In this document: positions 49,408-58,025 of the stretch, piece by piece
How positions within the stretch are numbered: the first letter of the stretch is position 1
Layout: every line of letters starts with the position of its first letter
Translations under genes and position numbers: made by a program
Notes under the pieces: generated by a model
What the model was told of the DNA's origin: nothing
What the model saw: only the letters and a program-made list of their open reading frames with translations
Database searches by the model: none
Assembly: GCA_903901855.1 (NCBI GenBank)
Contig: CAIUSP010000042.1
Location: 1 to 64,000, forward strand
Length of the DNA stretch: 64,000 nt
Direction: 5' to 3'
Source: an uncultured bacterium
GTDB taxonomy: Bacteria; Actinomycetota; Thermoleophilia; Solirubrobacterales; 70-9

Positions 49408-50160
49408 TCAGCGGTACCGCTGGTAGACGCTCTTCAGGCCGTCGCGGACGATCGTGGCCTTGGTGGGAGCGGTAAGCACCCAGCGCTTCTTCGTCTTGAA
49501 GGCTCGATAGCGCCAGCCATCAGGAACTCCGTAGCCAGCGCCCAGCTCGGTATTGGTCGGATCGAGCTGCTGCTCGGTCTTGGTCGCCGCACCGTCATAG
49601 GCCTGCATCACGTAGCGCCTCCCGTTGGGAGCAATCAGCTCACGAACCCGGCGACCCTTGTTGAAGATCCACTGGGTGCTGCGGTTGACCGTGATCTCTT
49701 TGAAGTTGGGCGGAGGCAGAGGAGCGAATCTGGCGGTGGCCACCTTCCGAAGGTCCAGCCCGGAAAGGGTCACGGTGACTCCGACGTTCCGCCCCCCTAT
49801 GGCGTCCAGGACCCAGTGGCGAGGTCCATTGGGGGCAGCGAGATCGATTCCTGCGCCCGAGTACTCGGAGGCCAGGGACGTGAAGTCGACGCCGTCCCAG
49901 GTTGCCTGGGGGCAGTCGTTGACACCGATCGTGTTGTAGATATCCGCAACGCCACCAGCAATCGGGTTGCCAGGGTCGTCGAGATCGATCATGAAGATCT
50001 CGCAGTAGCGTGCGTTGTAGACGCCCTTGATCAGCTTGTAGGAAGCGGGCTTGGCCGAAGCACCGGCGGGCATCAGCAATACGAGGCAGGCAAGCGCGAC
50101 GAGCGCCCCTGCGGCCCAGCTTGCTCTCCGATTCAAGTTGGAAGCCACTTGGTCAGGCAT
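49408..50160 (-). CDS. Secreted hypothetical protein
   Basis: A 250-residue exported protein: signal peptide ASWAAGALVALACLVLLMPAGA, then KPASYKLIKGVYNARYCEIF and a beta-rich body (IDLDDPGNPIAGGVADIYNT, CPQATWDGVDFTSLASEY, GRRYVMQAYDG). No family is recognised. It is the first gene of a two-gene unit with the large secreted hydrolase and is divergent from the class-III aminotransferase, with the inverted repeat at 50177 between them. It may be an envelope or extracellular enzyme; unsupported further. Confidence 0.7.
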   Translation of the reverse strand: MPDQVASNLNRRASWAAGALVALACLVLLMPAGASAKPASYKLIKGVYNARYCEIFMIDLDDPGNPIAGGVADIYNTIGVNDCPQATWDGVDFTSLASEYSGAGIDLAAPNGPRHWVLDAIGGRNVGVTVTLSGLDLRKVATARFAPLPPPNFKEITVNRSTQWIFNKGRRVRELIAPNGRRYVMQAYDGAATKTEQQLDPTNTELGAGYGVPDGWRYRAFKTKKRWVLTAPTKATIVRDGLKSVYQRYR

Positions 50161-50176
50161 ACTAATGGTTGAAACC

Positions 50177-50202
50177 TACTCCGAAACAGAAGTTTCGGAG
50201 TA
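50177..50202. promoter_or_regulatory. Perfect inverted repeat in divergent promoter region
   Basis: TACTCCGAAAC and GTTTCGGAGTA, each 11 bases and perfectly complementary, are separated by AGAA. The 26-bp element lies 16 bp from the start of the secreted hypothetical gene and 28 bp from the start of the aminotransferase. This is the position for a shared operator. It could also form a stem-loop in the 5' leader of either message. The regulator is not in the window. Confidence 0.65.
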
Positions 50203-50230
50203 AACGACGAAACTGGAAAGAGGGATAAGC

Positions 50231-51619
50231 ATGGAAGTCACGACCACATCGAAGATCGACCACAGTCGTGTCAAGGAGTTGACTGTTCGCGAGACAGAGT
50301 CTCTGAACGCCCGCACCCAGGGATCGAAGGCGATGTTCGAACGCGCCGACGTGCACCTTTCCGGCGGTGTCGCCTCCTCCTACCAGGCCCGTGAGCCGTG
50401 GCCGATCTACATGGAGCGCGGCGAGGGTCCGAAGGTCTGGGACGTCGACGGCAACGAGATGTACGACTTCCATAACGGCTTCGGCTCGATGGTCCAGGGT
50501 CATGCCAATCCCGCGATCGGCAAGGCGGTGCAGGACCGCTACGGCGAGGGAACCCACTTCGCCGCGCCGACCGAGGACGCGATCGCAGTTGGCGACGAAC
50601 TGGCCCGCCGCTGGGGTCTGCCCAAGTGGCGCTACACCAACTCAGGCTCCGAGGCCACCATGGACGCGATCCGGATCGCACGCGGCTTCACCGGCCGTGA
50701 CGACGTGATGAAGATCTTCGGTTCGTACCACGGACACCACGACACGGTGATGGTCTCGATCGGCGTCGAGTACGACGAGATCGGCGACCACGAGAACCTC
50801 GCCTCCCTCCCCTACGGCGCCGGCATCCCGCAGGCGATCGTGGACCAGGTGGTGGCGGTTCCGTTCAACGACGCCGGCGCGATGGAGCGTCGCATGCTGA
50901 AGATGAAGGAAGAGGGTCGCCTTCCCGCCTGCGGGATCATGGAGGCGGCGATGATGAACCTCGGCGTCGTCCTGCCCGAGGACGGCTACCTCGAGGAGGT
51001 CCGTCGGATCACCGCGGAGCACGGCGTGGTCCTGATCTTCGACGAGGTCAAGACCGGACTCACCATCGCCCCGGGCGGTGCGGTCGAGAAGTACGGAGTG
51101 ATGCCCGACCTGGTCACTCTTGCCAAGGCGCTGGGCGGAGGCTTCCCCGTCGGCGCGATTGGCGGAAGCGACGAGGTGATGAAGGTGGTCGAGGACGGCA
51201 CCGTCTACCAGGTGGGCACCTACAACGGGAACCCGCTCTGCATGGCGGCCGCCCGGGCGAACCTGGAAGAGGTGATGACCCCCGATGCCTACAAGACACT
51301 CGACCGGCTGAACGACCGGATCCTCGCCGGCTGCACCGAGGTGATCGAAAAGCACAACCTGCCGGGCTACGCGGTCGGGATCGGCTCCAAAGGTTGCGTG
51401 ACCTTCTCGCCCACTCCTGTGGTGGATTACGAGACCTTCAAGGCCAATCAGGATGCCGAGCTCTGCGAACTCGCATGGCTGTTCAACATGAACCGCGGCA
51501 TCTTCATGACGCCTGGCCGTGAGGAGGAGTGGACGCTCTCGATCACGCACACCGACGAGGCGGTCGACCGGTACGTCGAGGTGTTCGAGGAGATGGCTTT
51601 CGAGCTGACGAGGCCCTGA
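50231..51619 (+). CDS. Class-III PLP aminotransferase
   Basis: A 462-residue enzyme. The PLP lysine is Lys299 in LVTLAKALGGGFPVGA, with Asp271/Glu272 in LIFDEVKTGL binding the pyridine nitrogen region; TNSGSEATMDAIRIARG (136-152) and FGSYHGHHD complete the cofactor site. The pattern is near glutamate-1-semialdehyde aminomutase and other class-III aminotransferases; without phylogeny I do not name the substrate. The ATG at 50231 has GAGGG 6 bp upstream. Divergent from the secreted-protein operon with the shared inverted repeat. Confidence 0.92.
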   Translation: MEVTTTSKIDHSRVKELTVRETESLNARTQGSKAMFERADVHLSGGVASSYQAREPWPIYMERGEGPKVWDVDGNEMYDFHNGFGSMVQGHANPAIGKAVQDRYGEGTHFAAPTEDAIAVGDELARRWGLPKWRYTNSGSEATMDAIRIARGFTGRDDVMKIFGSYHGHHDTVMVSIGVEYDEIGDHENLASLPYGAGIPQAIVDQVVAVPFNDAGAMERRMLKMKEEGRLPACGIMEAAMMNLGVVLPEDGYLEEVRRITAEHGVVLIFDEVKTGLTIAPGGAVEKYGVMPDLVTLAKALGGGFPVGAIGGSDEVMKVVEDGTVYQVGTYNGNPLCMAAARANLEEVMTPDAYKTLDRLNDRILAGCTEVIEKHNLPGYAVGIGSKGCVTFSPTPVVDYETFKANQDAELCELAWLFNMNRGIFMTPGREEEWTLSITHTDEAVDRYVEVFEEMAFELTRP

Positions 51620-51672
51620 CCCTCCTCTCCCGCGTCCGGAAGCCTGCTTGGTTGAAGCGCCGTGAATACAGG

Positions 51673-51678
51673 TATATT
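51673..51678 (+). promoter_or_regulatory. Possible -10 element of the secreted protein gene
   Basis: TATATT at 51673, with a weak GGTTGA 17 bp upstream, stands out in GC-rich DNA about 70 bp before the ATG at 51748. Evidence is positional and the -35 match is poor. Confidence 0.35.
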
Positions 51679-51747
51679 GCCGTCTCTGTCGAAACCTGAC
51701 GGCACATCGAGCGGCTCCGTGAGCCAGACGAAAGGAATAACCGGGAA

Positions 51748-52551
51748 ATGAAGAGCCGGACCAAGATCATCGCCATCGCAGCATCCGCTGCTCTCACCCT
51801 GACCGCAGGGGTTGCGTTCGCAGCGACCCAGAACGTCGAGAGGTACCCCTCCTGGACGATCTCGCCATCGAACGCCGCGGCGAAAAACCACAAGGGCAAA
51901 CTGACCTTCAGTCTGGGTGCCAAGTTCCCCGACGCCGGATACACGGTCAAGAAGTCGGTCTTCGACGGTGAAGACACCGAGCTGCTGAACGGTGCCGACG
52001 GTGAGGACTGGTTCACCAAGGACACACCTTTCGGCGCGGAATTCGGTCCGACCGGACCAAAGGCTCCCGAGGTGAACAAGGTCCGCTACATCAAGATCAG
52101 GGTCGATAGGTCGGATGATCAGTCAGTGGCAACCGCCACCTATACCTTCAAGAGCCCGACCCCTGCGAACAAGCTCGGTTTTGCGGTAAGCGACATCGAT
52201 CTCGATCGTCTGCAGATCACCGCCAAGGATGCGAGCGGCAGAGCCGTTGCGGGAAGCGAGCTTGCCGGAGACGTATTCAACTTCTGCGACGTCCCCGCAG
52301 CTGGTCGACCTGGAGAGTGCAGTGGCACCCGGTACAAGATCACGCCACGCCTGAAGAACACCTCGAACGGAGTGATCCTTACCGGGCGCAACGACAACGA
52401 CACGGAAGGCGCTTCCGCGTGGTTCAGGCCGACCGTGAAGATCAAACGGATCACCTTCGTGTTCCGAGGCGATGCGGCAAGCGGCAGCCCGTCCTACCGA
52501 ACCTGGTTCGCGGCCAAGGTCAAGAAGCAGACTGACCCTGTGACCGGCTGA
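51748..52551 (+). CDS. Secreted hypothetical protein, beta-rich
   Basis: A 267-residue exported protein: signal peptide IIAIAASAALTLTAGVAFAA, then RYPSWTISPSNAAAKNHKGK and a long beta-rich body with KVRYIKIRVDRSDDQSVATA and a C-terminal FRPTVKIKRITFVFRGDAAS. Two cysteines in FCDVPAAGRPGECSG could form a disulfide. I do not recognise the family; the style is of a secreted envelope or matrix protein. It has its own promoter-like TATATT and a strong intrinsic terminator, so it is transcribed alone. Confidence 0.75.
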   Translation: MKSRTKIIAIAASAALTLTAGVAFAATQNVERYPSWTISPSNAAAKNHKGKLTFSLGAKFPDAGYTVKKSVFDGEDTELLNGADGEDWFTKDTPFGAEFGPTGPKAPEVNKVRYIKIRVDRSDDQSVATATYTFKSPTPANKLGFAVSDIDLDRLQITAKDASGRAVAGSELAGDVFNFCDVPAAGRPGECSGTRYKITPRLKNTSNGVILTGRNDNDTEGASAWFRPTVKIKRITFVFRGDAASGSPSYRTWFAAKVKKQTDPVTG

Positions 52552-52578
52552 CGATCTGAAGTCACGCAGTTTGGAAGA

Positions 52579-52605
52579 CGCCCCTCTCTCATGAGGGGCG
52601 TTTTT
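52579..52605 (+). terminator. Intrinsic terminator
   Basis: An 8-bp stem (CGCCCCTC / GAGGGGCG) with a 6-base loop followed directly by TTTTT, 28 bp after the stop of the secreted protein gene. It is the clearest rho-independent terminator I found in the window. Confidence 0.9.
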
Positions 52606-52654
52606 CGTTCCGCTGCTGACCGCTGCTCGCATACGTGCGCAATAGGATGAACCG

Positions 52655-52945
52655 ATGAGTGACCGACTGAAGGAGATGTGGCGTCGCGGACAGCGGGGCT
52701 GGCCGGCAGACAATCCGGTGGCGCAGTTCCCAAATGCACCTCTGCTGGTTGCGATCGCCGCCTGGATCGTGAGGCAGTTCACCGACGGCACCGCGAACGA
52801 CTGGGCGAGTGCGGTCTCCTACGTGGCGCTCGCCTGCTTCGCCTTCTGGGAGCTGATCGACGGCGTCAATCGCTTCCGCCGCATCGGCGGTGCGGTGCTG
52901 CTCGTCCTCATCGCCTACTGGCTGGCCCAGGCTCTCGGGGCCTGA
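52655..52945 (+). CDS. Small membrane protein, hypothetical
   Basis: A 96-residue protein with a basic N-terminus (SDRLKEMWRRGQRGW) and two to three helices (PLLVAIAAWIVRQF, a region near WASAVSYVALACFAFWELI, and GGAVLLVLIAYWLAQAL). No family recognised. It precedes the DHA2 exporter gene by 20 bp and may be cotranscribed with it. Confidence 0.75.
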   Translation: MSDRLKEMWRRGQRGWPADNPVAQFPNAPLLVAIAAWIVRQFTDGTANDWASAVSYVALACFAFWELIDGVNRFRRIGGAVLLVLIAYWLAQALGA

Positions 52946-52965
52946 GCAGCGAGTACCCTCGACTG

Positions 52966-54591
52966 ATGGGCAAGTGGAAGGCGATAGTCGCGATCTCGCT
53001 GGCGCAGTTCGTGATGGTGCTCGACACCACGGTGATGAACGTGTCGCTGGAGCAGGTGGTGAACGATCTCGACACCACCGTCGCAAACATCCAGCTCGCG
53101 ATCACCTTCTACACGCTGACCATGGCAGCGCTGATGCTCACCGGCGGTCGGCTTGGAGGCATGTGGGGACGGCTGCGTATCTACAAGATCGGTGCAGTGG
53201 TCTACGGAGTCGGGTCGCTCTTGACAGCGCTCGCACCGAACCTCGCAGTGCTACTGATCGGTTGGTCGTTCGTGGAGGCAATCGGTGCAGCGATGATCAT
53301 TCCAGCAACGATGGCGCTGACGGCGAGCAACTATCGCGGCCGTGATCGAGCGATCGCCTACGGAATCCTCGGGGGCATCGCCGCCGCTGGCGCCGCCGCT
53401 GGCCCTTTGATCGGCGGGTTCGTTACCGAGTACGCATCCTGGCGGTACGTGTTTGCAGCCGAGACCTTGATCATGCTCGGCCTGCTCGCCACGGCCGGTT
53501 CGATCAAGGACTCGAAGGTCACCGGCAAGGAGAGCCTCGACATACCCAGCGCCCTTCTCTCTGCAACCGGACTCGGCGTATTCGTCTTCGCGATCCTGCG
53601 CTCGAGCGAGTGGGGGTGGGTCACTCCGACTGGCAACGGCCCCACTCTGCTCGGACTGTCGCTCGTCCCGTTCCTGGCAGCGCTCGGACTCCTGATCCTC
53701 TCCTTCTTCCTGAGGCGCCAAGAGAAGCTCGAGCGCGAGGGAAAGCAGCCGCTTCTACCCAGCAAGCTGCTGAAGATTGCTCAGCTGCGAGGAGGCTTGG
53801 TGATGCTCTCGGTCCAGCAGTTGGTGCTGGCGGGGACCTTCTTCGTCATTCCCGTCTATCTGCAGATCGTGCTCGGCAAAGGTGCACTTGAGACCGGAGT
53901 CAACATCCTTCCCCTCGCAATCGGAGTGATCGTCTTCTCGCTGCTCGGCGCAAGGGCATCGGGTCTCTATTCCCCTCGCATCCTGGTGCGCTCTGGCCTG
54001 ATGGTGCTCTTCGTAGGCATCCTCACCATTCTCGGATCGGTCGGGTCCAATCCTGATTCGACCTGGTTCCTCATAGGGATGGGACTTTTTGGAGCCGGGA
54101 TCGGGCTTGGTATCTCTCAGCTGGGTAACACGATCATGTCGGCTGCACCGCAAAAGAACGCGAGTGAGGCAGGAGGCCTGCAGGGGACGGCCAACAACCT
54201 CGGCATGTCGCTTGGCACGGCCCTGATCGGCGCGGTCCTTCTGACCGGGTTGACGACTTCGCTCGAGGACACGATCCAAAGCGACCAGAGGATCTCTGCC
54301 GAGGTGAAACAACAGGTCACGAACTCGACCAAGCAGGCGCCGGTAATTACCACCGAAGATGCCAAGGCAGAGCTGCAAAAGACATCGCTCACCGCAAGTG
54401 AACAGAAGGCCGTACTCGACGACTACGAGGAGTCGATGATCAATGCACTCCAGCGATCATTCGCCGCTGCGGCCCTGATCGCGCTCATCGCCCTCTGGTT
54501 CGTGCGCTTCCTGCCGGACAAGCCACTGGTTGCGAGCAAGCAGGCCAAGCGCGCCCCGCCCAAGCGCAAGCCACGCGCGGCGCGTGCGTGA
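52966..54591 (+). CDS. DHA2-type MFS drug/metabolite exporter
   Basis: A 541-residue transporter with 14 predicted helices (EmrB/QacA group). The start is the ATG at 52966 (MGKWKAIVAISLAQFVMVLD). The antiporter motif D1-like LDTTVMNVSLEQV is in helix 1, motif A RLGGMWGRLRIYK between helices 2 and 3, and motif C GILGGIAAAGAAAGPLIGG in helix 5. It probably expels drugs or metabolites using the proton gradient. The C-terminal tail is very basic (KQAKRAPPKRKPRAARA). Upstream lies a small membrane protein; downstream GH10. Confidence 0.94.
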   Translation: MGKWKAIVAISLAQFVMVLDTTVMNVSLEQVVNDLDTTVANIQLAITFYTLTMAALMLTGGRLGGMWGRLRIYKIGAVVYGVGSLLTALAPNLAVLLIGWSFVEAIGAAMIIPATMALTASNYRGRDRAIAYGILGGIAAAGAAAGPLIGGFVTEYASWRYVFAAETLIMLGLLATAGSIKDSKVTGKESLDIPSALLSATGLGVFVFAILRSSEWGWVTPTGNGPTLLGLSLVPFLAALGLLILSFFLRRQEKLEREGKQPLLPSKLLKIAQLRGGLVMLSVQQLVLAGTFFVIPVYLQIVLGKGALETGVNILPLAIGVIVFSLLGARASGLYSPRILVRSGLMVLFVGILTILGSVGSNPDSTWFLIGMGLFGAGIGLGISQLGNTIMSAAPQKNASEAGGLQGTANNLGMSLGTALIGAVLLTGLTTSLEDTIQSDQRISAEVKQQVTNSTKQAPVITTEDAKAELQKTSLTASEQKAVLDDYEESMINALQRSFAAAALIALIALWFVRFLPDKPLVASKQAKRAPPKRKPRAARA

Positions 54592-54633
54592 ACTCGCAAC
54601 CTATGCGCAGATCGGGTGTTTAATCGAGAGACG

Positions 54634-55887
54634 ATGAAGCCGCTCGACTCCCCCACGGTCACCCGCCGCCTGGCCCTCGCGGTTTGTGGATTCCTCGCAG
54701 CGCTGGCCGGGTGGTCGCTCCTGCCGGGCGGAGGAGCTATCTCCGGCACCGAGGCAGAGGCAGCCTCGTGCAGGTTGAAGCCAGCCGCCACCAACTGTGC
54801 GCTCAAGTGGGCAGGCAGCCGATCGGGTATCGCCATTGGTGCATCGATCTCGGAAGGCATCCCCGAGCAGCAACAGGCCGACATCCTCGCCCACTTCAAC
54901 GCGGTCAGTGACGAGAACGCCTTCAAGTGGTCTTCCATGGAGTCGAGCGAAGGGAACATCGACTTCTCCGACACCGATGCGCTGGTGGACTGGGCGAACG
55001 CAAACGGCCTCAGGCTCAGAGCGCACACGCTGTTCTGGCACCGGTACCAGACCCCCTCCTGGGTGACCAGTCAGATCAACACTGCCGACGATCCCGCCGA
55101 GACCTTGCGCGAGTTGATGGATCGGAGGGTCGAACAGGTGGTCGGCCGGTATCGAGGCAGGGTGAAGATCTACGACGTGGTCAACGAACCGCTGCAGACC
55201 TTCGGTCCGGGCTGGGATACGACCGACTCGTTCGTGTCGAGATCGAACTTCTTCTATCTGGCGCTGGGTGAGGGGTATATCGATCATGCCTTCCGGGCGA
55301 CACGGGCCGCTGACCCCAAGGCGAAGTTGTTCCTCAACGAGACCGTCTGGAATCCGACCATCGGCGATCCGAAGGCGGACGCCTTCCTCGCCCTGGTCAA
55401 GCGGCTGAAGCGGCGCGGTGTGCCAGTAGACGGGGTCGGCCTGCAGACGCACGGGATGTTCGGCTTGGCTCCACCGAACTTCCCTGAATCGACTCGCAGT
55501 TTCCGCAGGTACATCGATGCGCTCGGCAAACTCGGGGTGAAGGTCGAGATCACCGAACTCGACGTGGCGCTTCCACTGATCGGTGACGTCGCAGACCCAC
55601 TGGCCGAGCAGGCAAGGGTCTACCGACGGGTAGTGGATGCCTGCGCATTCGCGAGGCAGTGCGTCGGGGTGACGACCTGGAACATCCGGGATACGGACAC
55701 CTGGCTCGACACCTTCCCCTTCACCTCCGGGAGTGCGCCGAACCTCCCCTTGCTGCTCGACGGCGAGGGTAATCCCAAGCCTGCATACCAGGCGGTGAAG
55801 CAGTCCCTGCTGCGTCGCTGCAACCAGCGCTGGGCCCTCAACCGGAAGCGCCCTGCGAGGTCCTGCTCGGTCCCCTGGCCTCGCTAG
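54634..55887 (+). CDS. GH10 endo-1,4-beta-xylanase, secreted
   Basis: A 417-residue glycoside hydrolase. The ATG at 54634 gives a signal peptide (LALAVCGFLAALAGWSLLPG). The (beta/alpha)8 barrel shows HTLFWHRYQTPSW, the acid/base Glu185 in DVVNEPL and the nucleophile Glu308 in EITELDVALP, the two catalytic residues of GH10. It hydrolyses internal beta-1,4 xylan bonds outside the cell. It ends with a short basic segment (NRKRPARSC). The heliorhodopsin starts 12 bp after its stop. Confidence 0.94.
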   Translation: MKPLDSPTVTRRLALAVCGFLAALAGWSLLPGGGAISGTEAEAASCRLKPAATNCALKWAGSRSGIAIGASISEGIPEQQQADILAHFNAVSDENAFKWSSMESSEGNIDFSDTDALVDWANANGLRLRAHTLFWHRYQTPSWVTSQINTADDPAETLRELMDRRVEQVVGRYRGRVKIYDVVNEPLQTFGPGWDTTDSFVSRSNFFYLALGEGYIDHAFRATRAADPKAKLFLNETVWNPTIGDPKADAFLALVKRLKRRGVPVDGVGLQTHGMFGLAPPNFPESTRSFRRYIDALGKLGVKVEITELDVALPLIGDVADPLAEQARVYRRVVDACAFARQCVGVTTWNIRDTDTWLDTFPFTSGSAPNLPLLLDGEGNPKPAYQAVKQSLLRRCNQRWALNRKRPARSCSVPWPR

Positions 55888-55899
55888 TCTCTGATCTCG

Positions 55900-56691
55900 A
55901 TGGCGAAGACCAAGAAGAAGGCTCCCACCAAGGCCCAGAAGCTCCGGCGTCTCCACCGCCTCAACCTGATCGCGACGGTCTTCTTCGCCGTGCAGGTGGT
56001 TGTGATCCTCGCTCTGGCGCAGCCCGCCAAGCTGCCGGTTCTCGGCTCATTCCTGCTCGATGCTCCGGGAAGCGGTAAGTACGGCTCCACCGACCTCTTC
56101 GATCTGCGGATCGACTGGATGGTCGGTCTGTTCCTGCTGCTTGCTGCGGTCGATCACTTTGCTGTGGGCACCTTCGCTCGCAAGTGGTACGAGAAGAACG
56201 TCTCGAGGGGCGTCAACCCGGCGCGCTGGTGGGAGTACTCGATCAGCGCCTCGATAATGGTGGTGCTGATCGCCATGCTGGCTGGGGCGAGCGACATCGT
56301 GGCCTTGCTGATGATGTTCGGCGCCAATGCGGCGATGATCCTCTTCGGACTGGTGATGGAACGGTCGAACCTCGGCAAGCGCAAGGTCGACTGGTCGCCG
56401 TTCGTCTGGGGCTGCGTGATCGGAGCCGTTCCGTGGATCGGTATCGCGGTCCAGCTCGCCCTCTCGCAGGACAACGGCGATGGAGTCCCGGGGTTCGTAT
56501 TCGGGATCTTCGTCTCGCTGTTCATCCTCTTCAACACCTTCGCGGTGAACATGTGGCTCGGTTATCGCGGTAAGGGCCGCTGGAAGGACCCGCTCTTCGT
56601 CGAACTCGCCTACGTGGTCCTCAGCTTCACCGCCAAGACCGTGCTCGCCTGGCAGGTTTACGCCGGCTCACTCGCCGGCACCCCGGCCTAA
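55900..56691 (+). CDS. Heliorhodopsin
   Basis: A 263-residue seven-helix protein of the heliorhodopsin family. The retinal-binding lysine is Lys246 in LSFTAKTVLAWQ (helix 7), the counterion Glu112 in RWWEYSISASIM (helix 3), and the conserved histidines are His19 (RRLHRLN) and His86 (AAVDHFA). The basic N-terminus (KKKAPTKAQKLRRLHR) predicts it lies in the cytoplasm, as in the inverted topology of this family, opposite to classical microbial rhodopsins. Heliorhodopsins do not pump ions appreciably and have slow photocycles, suggesting sensory or regulatory roles. It follows GH10 by 12 bp. A photolyase operon begins 1.3 kb further on, on the same strand. Confidence 0.93.
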   Translation: MAKTKKKAPTKAQKLRRLHRLNLIATVFFAVQVVVILALAQPAKLPVLGSFLLDAPGSGKYGSTDLFDLRIDWMVGLFLLLAAVDHFAVGTFARKWYEKNVSRGVNPARWWEYSISASIMVVLIAMLAGASDIVALLMMFGANAAMILFGLVMERSNLGKRKVDWSPFVWGCVIGAVPWIGIAVQLALSQDNGDGVPGFVFGIFVSLFILFNTFAVNMWLGYRGKGRWKDPLFVELAYVVLSFTAKTVLAWQVYAGSLAGTPA

Positions 56692-57466
56692 GACTTCTCG
56701 GCCCGCTGCCTGCGCGGTGGCGTACCCGCCGCTCGCGCGCCCTTGGACACCTCTCCGTGTCCGAAGTGGATATCGGGCAGGACCCGGTCCAGCCAGTGAG
56801 GGAGGTACCAAGCCCACTTGCCGGTCAATCTGAGCAGAACCGGCAACAAGAGCAACCTGACGAGGAAAGCGTCGAGGAACACGGCTACCCCGAGGATGAC
56901 TCCCATCTCCTTGGGTGGCAGCGGTCCCGAGAGAGCGAAGGTGAAGAAGACCGCAACCATCACTCCCGCTGCCGCGAGGATCACCCGGCCGGAATGAGCG
57001 AGGCTGCCGACCATTGCTGCCTTGGGATCGCCCTGCTCCTCCCAGTGCTCCCGGGCGGACGAAAGCAGGAAGACCGTGTAATCCATCGCGATGGCGAAGA
57101 TCATCGCGAAGAAGAAGATCGGACCCCAGGCGTTCAGGAACCCCTGCGACTCGAACCCCAGCAGCCCACTCAGGTTTCCGTCTTGGAATATCCACTTGGC
57201 CACCCCGAATGCGGCGCCCACCGCCAGCAAATTGGTGACCACACCCAGCAGGGCCACCAGTGGAGCCTGGAATGCCACCAGTAGGAGCAGGAACCCGAGT
57301 ACCAACACCACCCCGATCGCGAGCGGGGTAGTGTCCGCAAGCGCAGTCTCGAGATCGTGATTCTCCGCAGCCGGTCCACCGATCAGCGACAAGTCGGTCC
57401 TCGACCTCTGTGAGCGGGTCTGCTCCGGCATCGAGACCCAGATCTCGGAGATCGAGTCGCTTCTGG
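56688..57466 (-). pseudogene. 5'-truncated MMPL transporter fragment
   Basis: The minus strand encodes only the C-terminal half of an MMPL protein: DLSLIGGPAAENHDLETALA, then helices with the GxxxDY-like motif IFAIAMDYTVFLLSSAREHW and the terminal VLPDIHFGHGEV tail. The open frame runs back past the ATG at 57431 to a stop that coincides with the end of yqgE, with no first-half domain. Complete MMPL proteins in this window have 702-755 residues; this has about 250. It is probably a deletion relic of a gene that once stood upstream of yqgE, though a half-size product cannot be excluded. Confidence 0.75.
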
Positions 57467-57467
57467 C

Positions 57468-57992
57468 TTAGTTGACCGAGGGATCCTCAGGCAACCTGGC
57501 GAGCACCTCGTACTCACCCCCGAGTCTCTTCAGCACCCCGGACCAGAGATCGCCGTCGCTGAACGCATCGTCGGCGACCGGCTCGGCGAGGATCCATCCC
57601 TCCTGCTCCATCTCGGCGTCCAACTGCCCAGCCGACCAACCCGCGTAACCAGCGAAGACCTGGAACCTCTCCAATTCTGCGGGGCGCTCGAGGTCGACCA
57701 TGCCGACCGCTCCGACGAGCAGCCTCTCCGATTCGCTCGGGTCCTCGAACTCGCCGATGCAGGTGAGGGCGTTCGGGGCCACCGGCCCACCGAGACGGAC
57801 CAATGGATCGGACCCGAGCCGCTCAGCCAACTCGGGAATCGTCTCGCCGAGACGAGTGCCCGACGGATGATTCAGCGTGAGCCCGAAGGCGCCCTCGTCG
57901 TTGTGTTCGACCACCAGCACTACCGACCGGTGGAAGAAGTCGCCGATCTCGGGCGAAGCGACCAGGAGTTTTCCGGCAACCGATTCGGCCAT
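57468..57992 (-). CDS. YqgE/AlgH family protein
   Basis: A 174-residue protein of the YqgE/AlgH family: AGKLLVASPEIGDFFHRSVV, EGAFGLTLNHPSGTRL, VRLGGPVAPN and AGYAGWSAGQLDAEMEQEGW. The fold is known but not the function; alginate and shikimate pathway links were reported in other bacteria. The start is the ATG at 57992; the frame upstream is antisense to the GST gene. Directly downstream lies the truncated MMPL fragment. Confidence 0.93.
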   Translation of the reverse strand: MAESVAGKLLVASPEIGDFFHRSVVLVVEHNDEGAFGLTLNHPSGTRLGETIPELAERLGSDPLVRLGGPVAPNALTCIGEFEDPSESERLLVGAVGMVDLERPAELERFQVFAGYAGWSAGQLDAEMEQEGWILAEPVADDAFSDGDLWSGVLKRLGGEYEVLARLPEDPSVN

Positions 57993-58025
57993 CGCCGCTA
58001 AGGCTCGCACAGGTAGTCTGAACGA

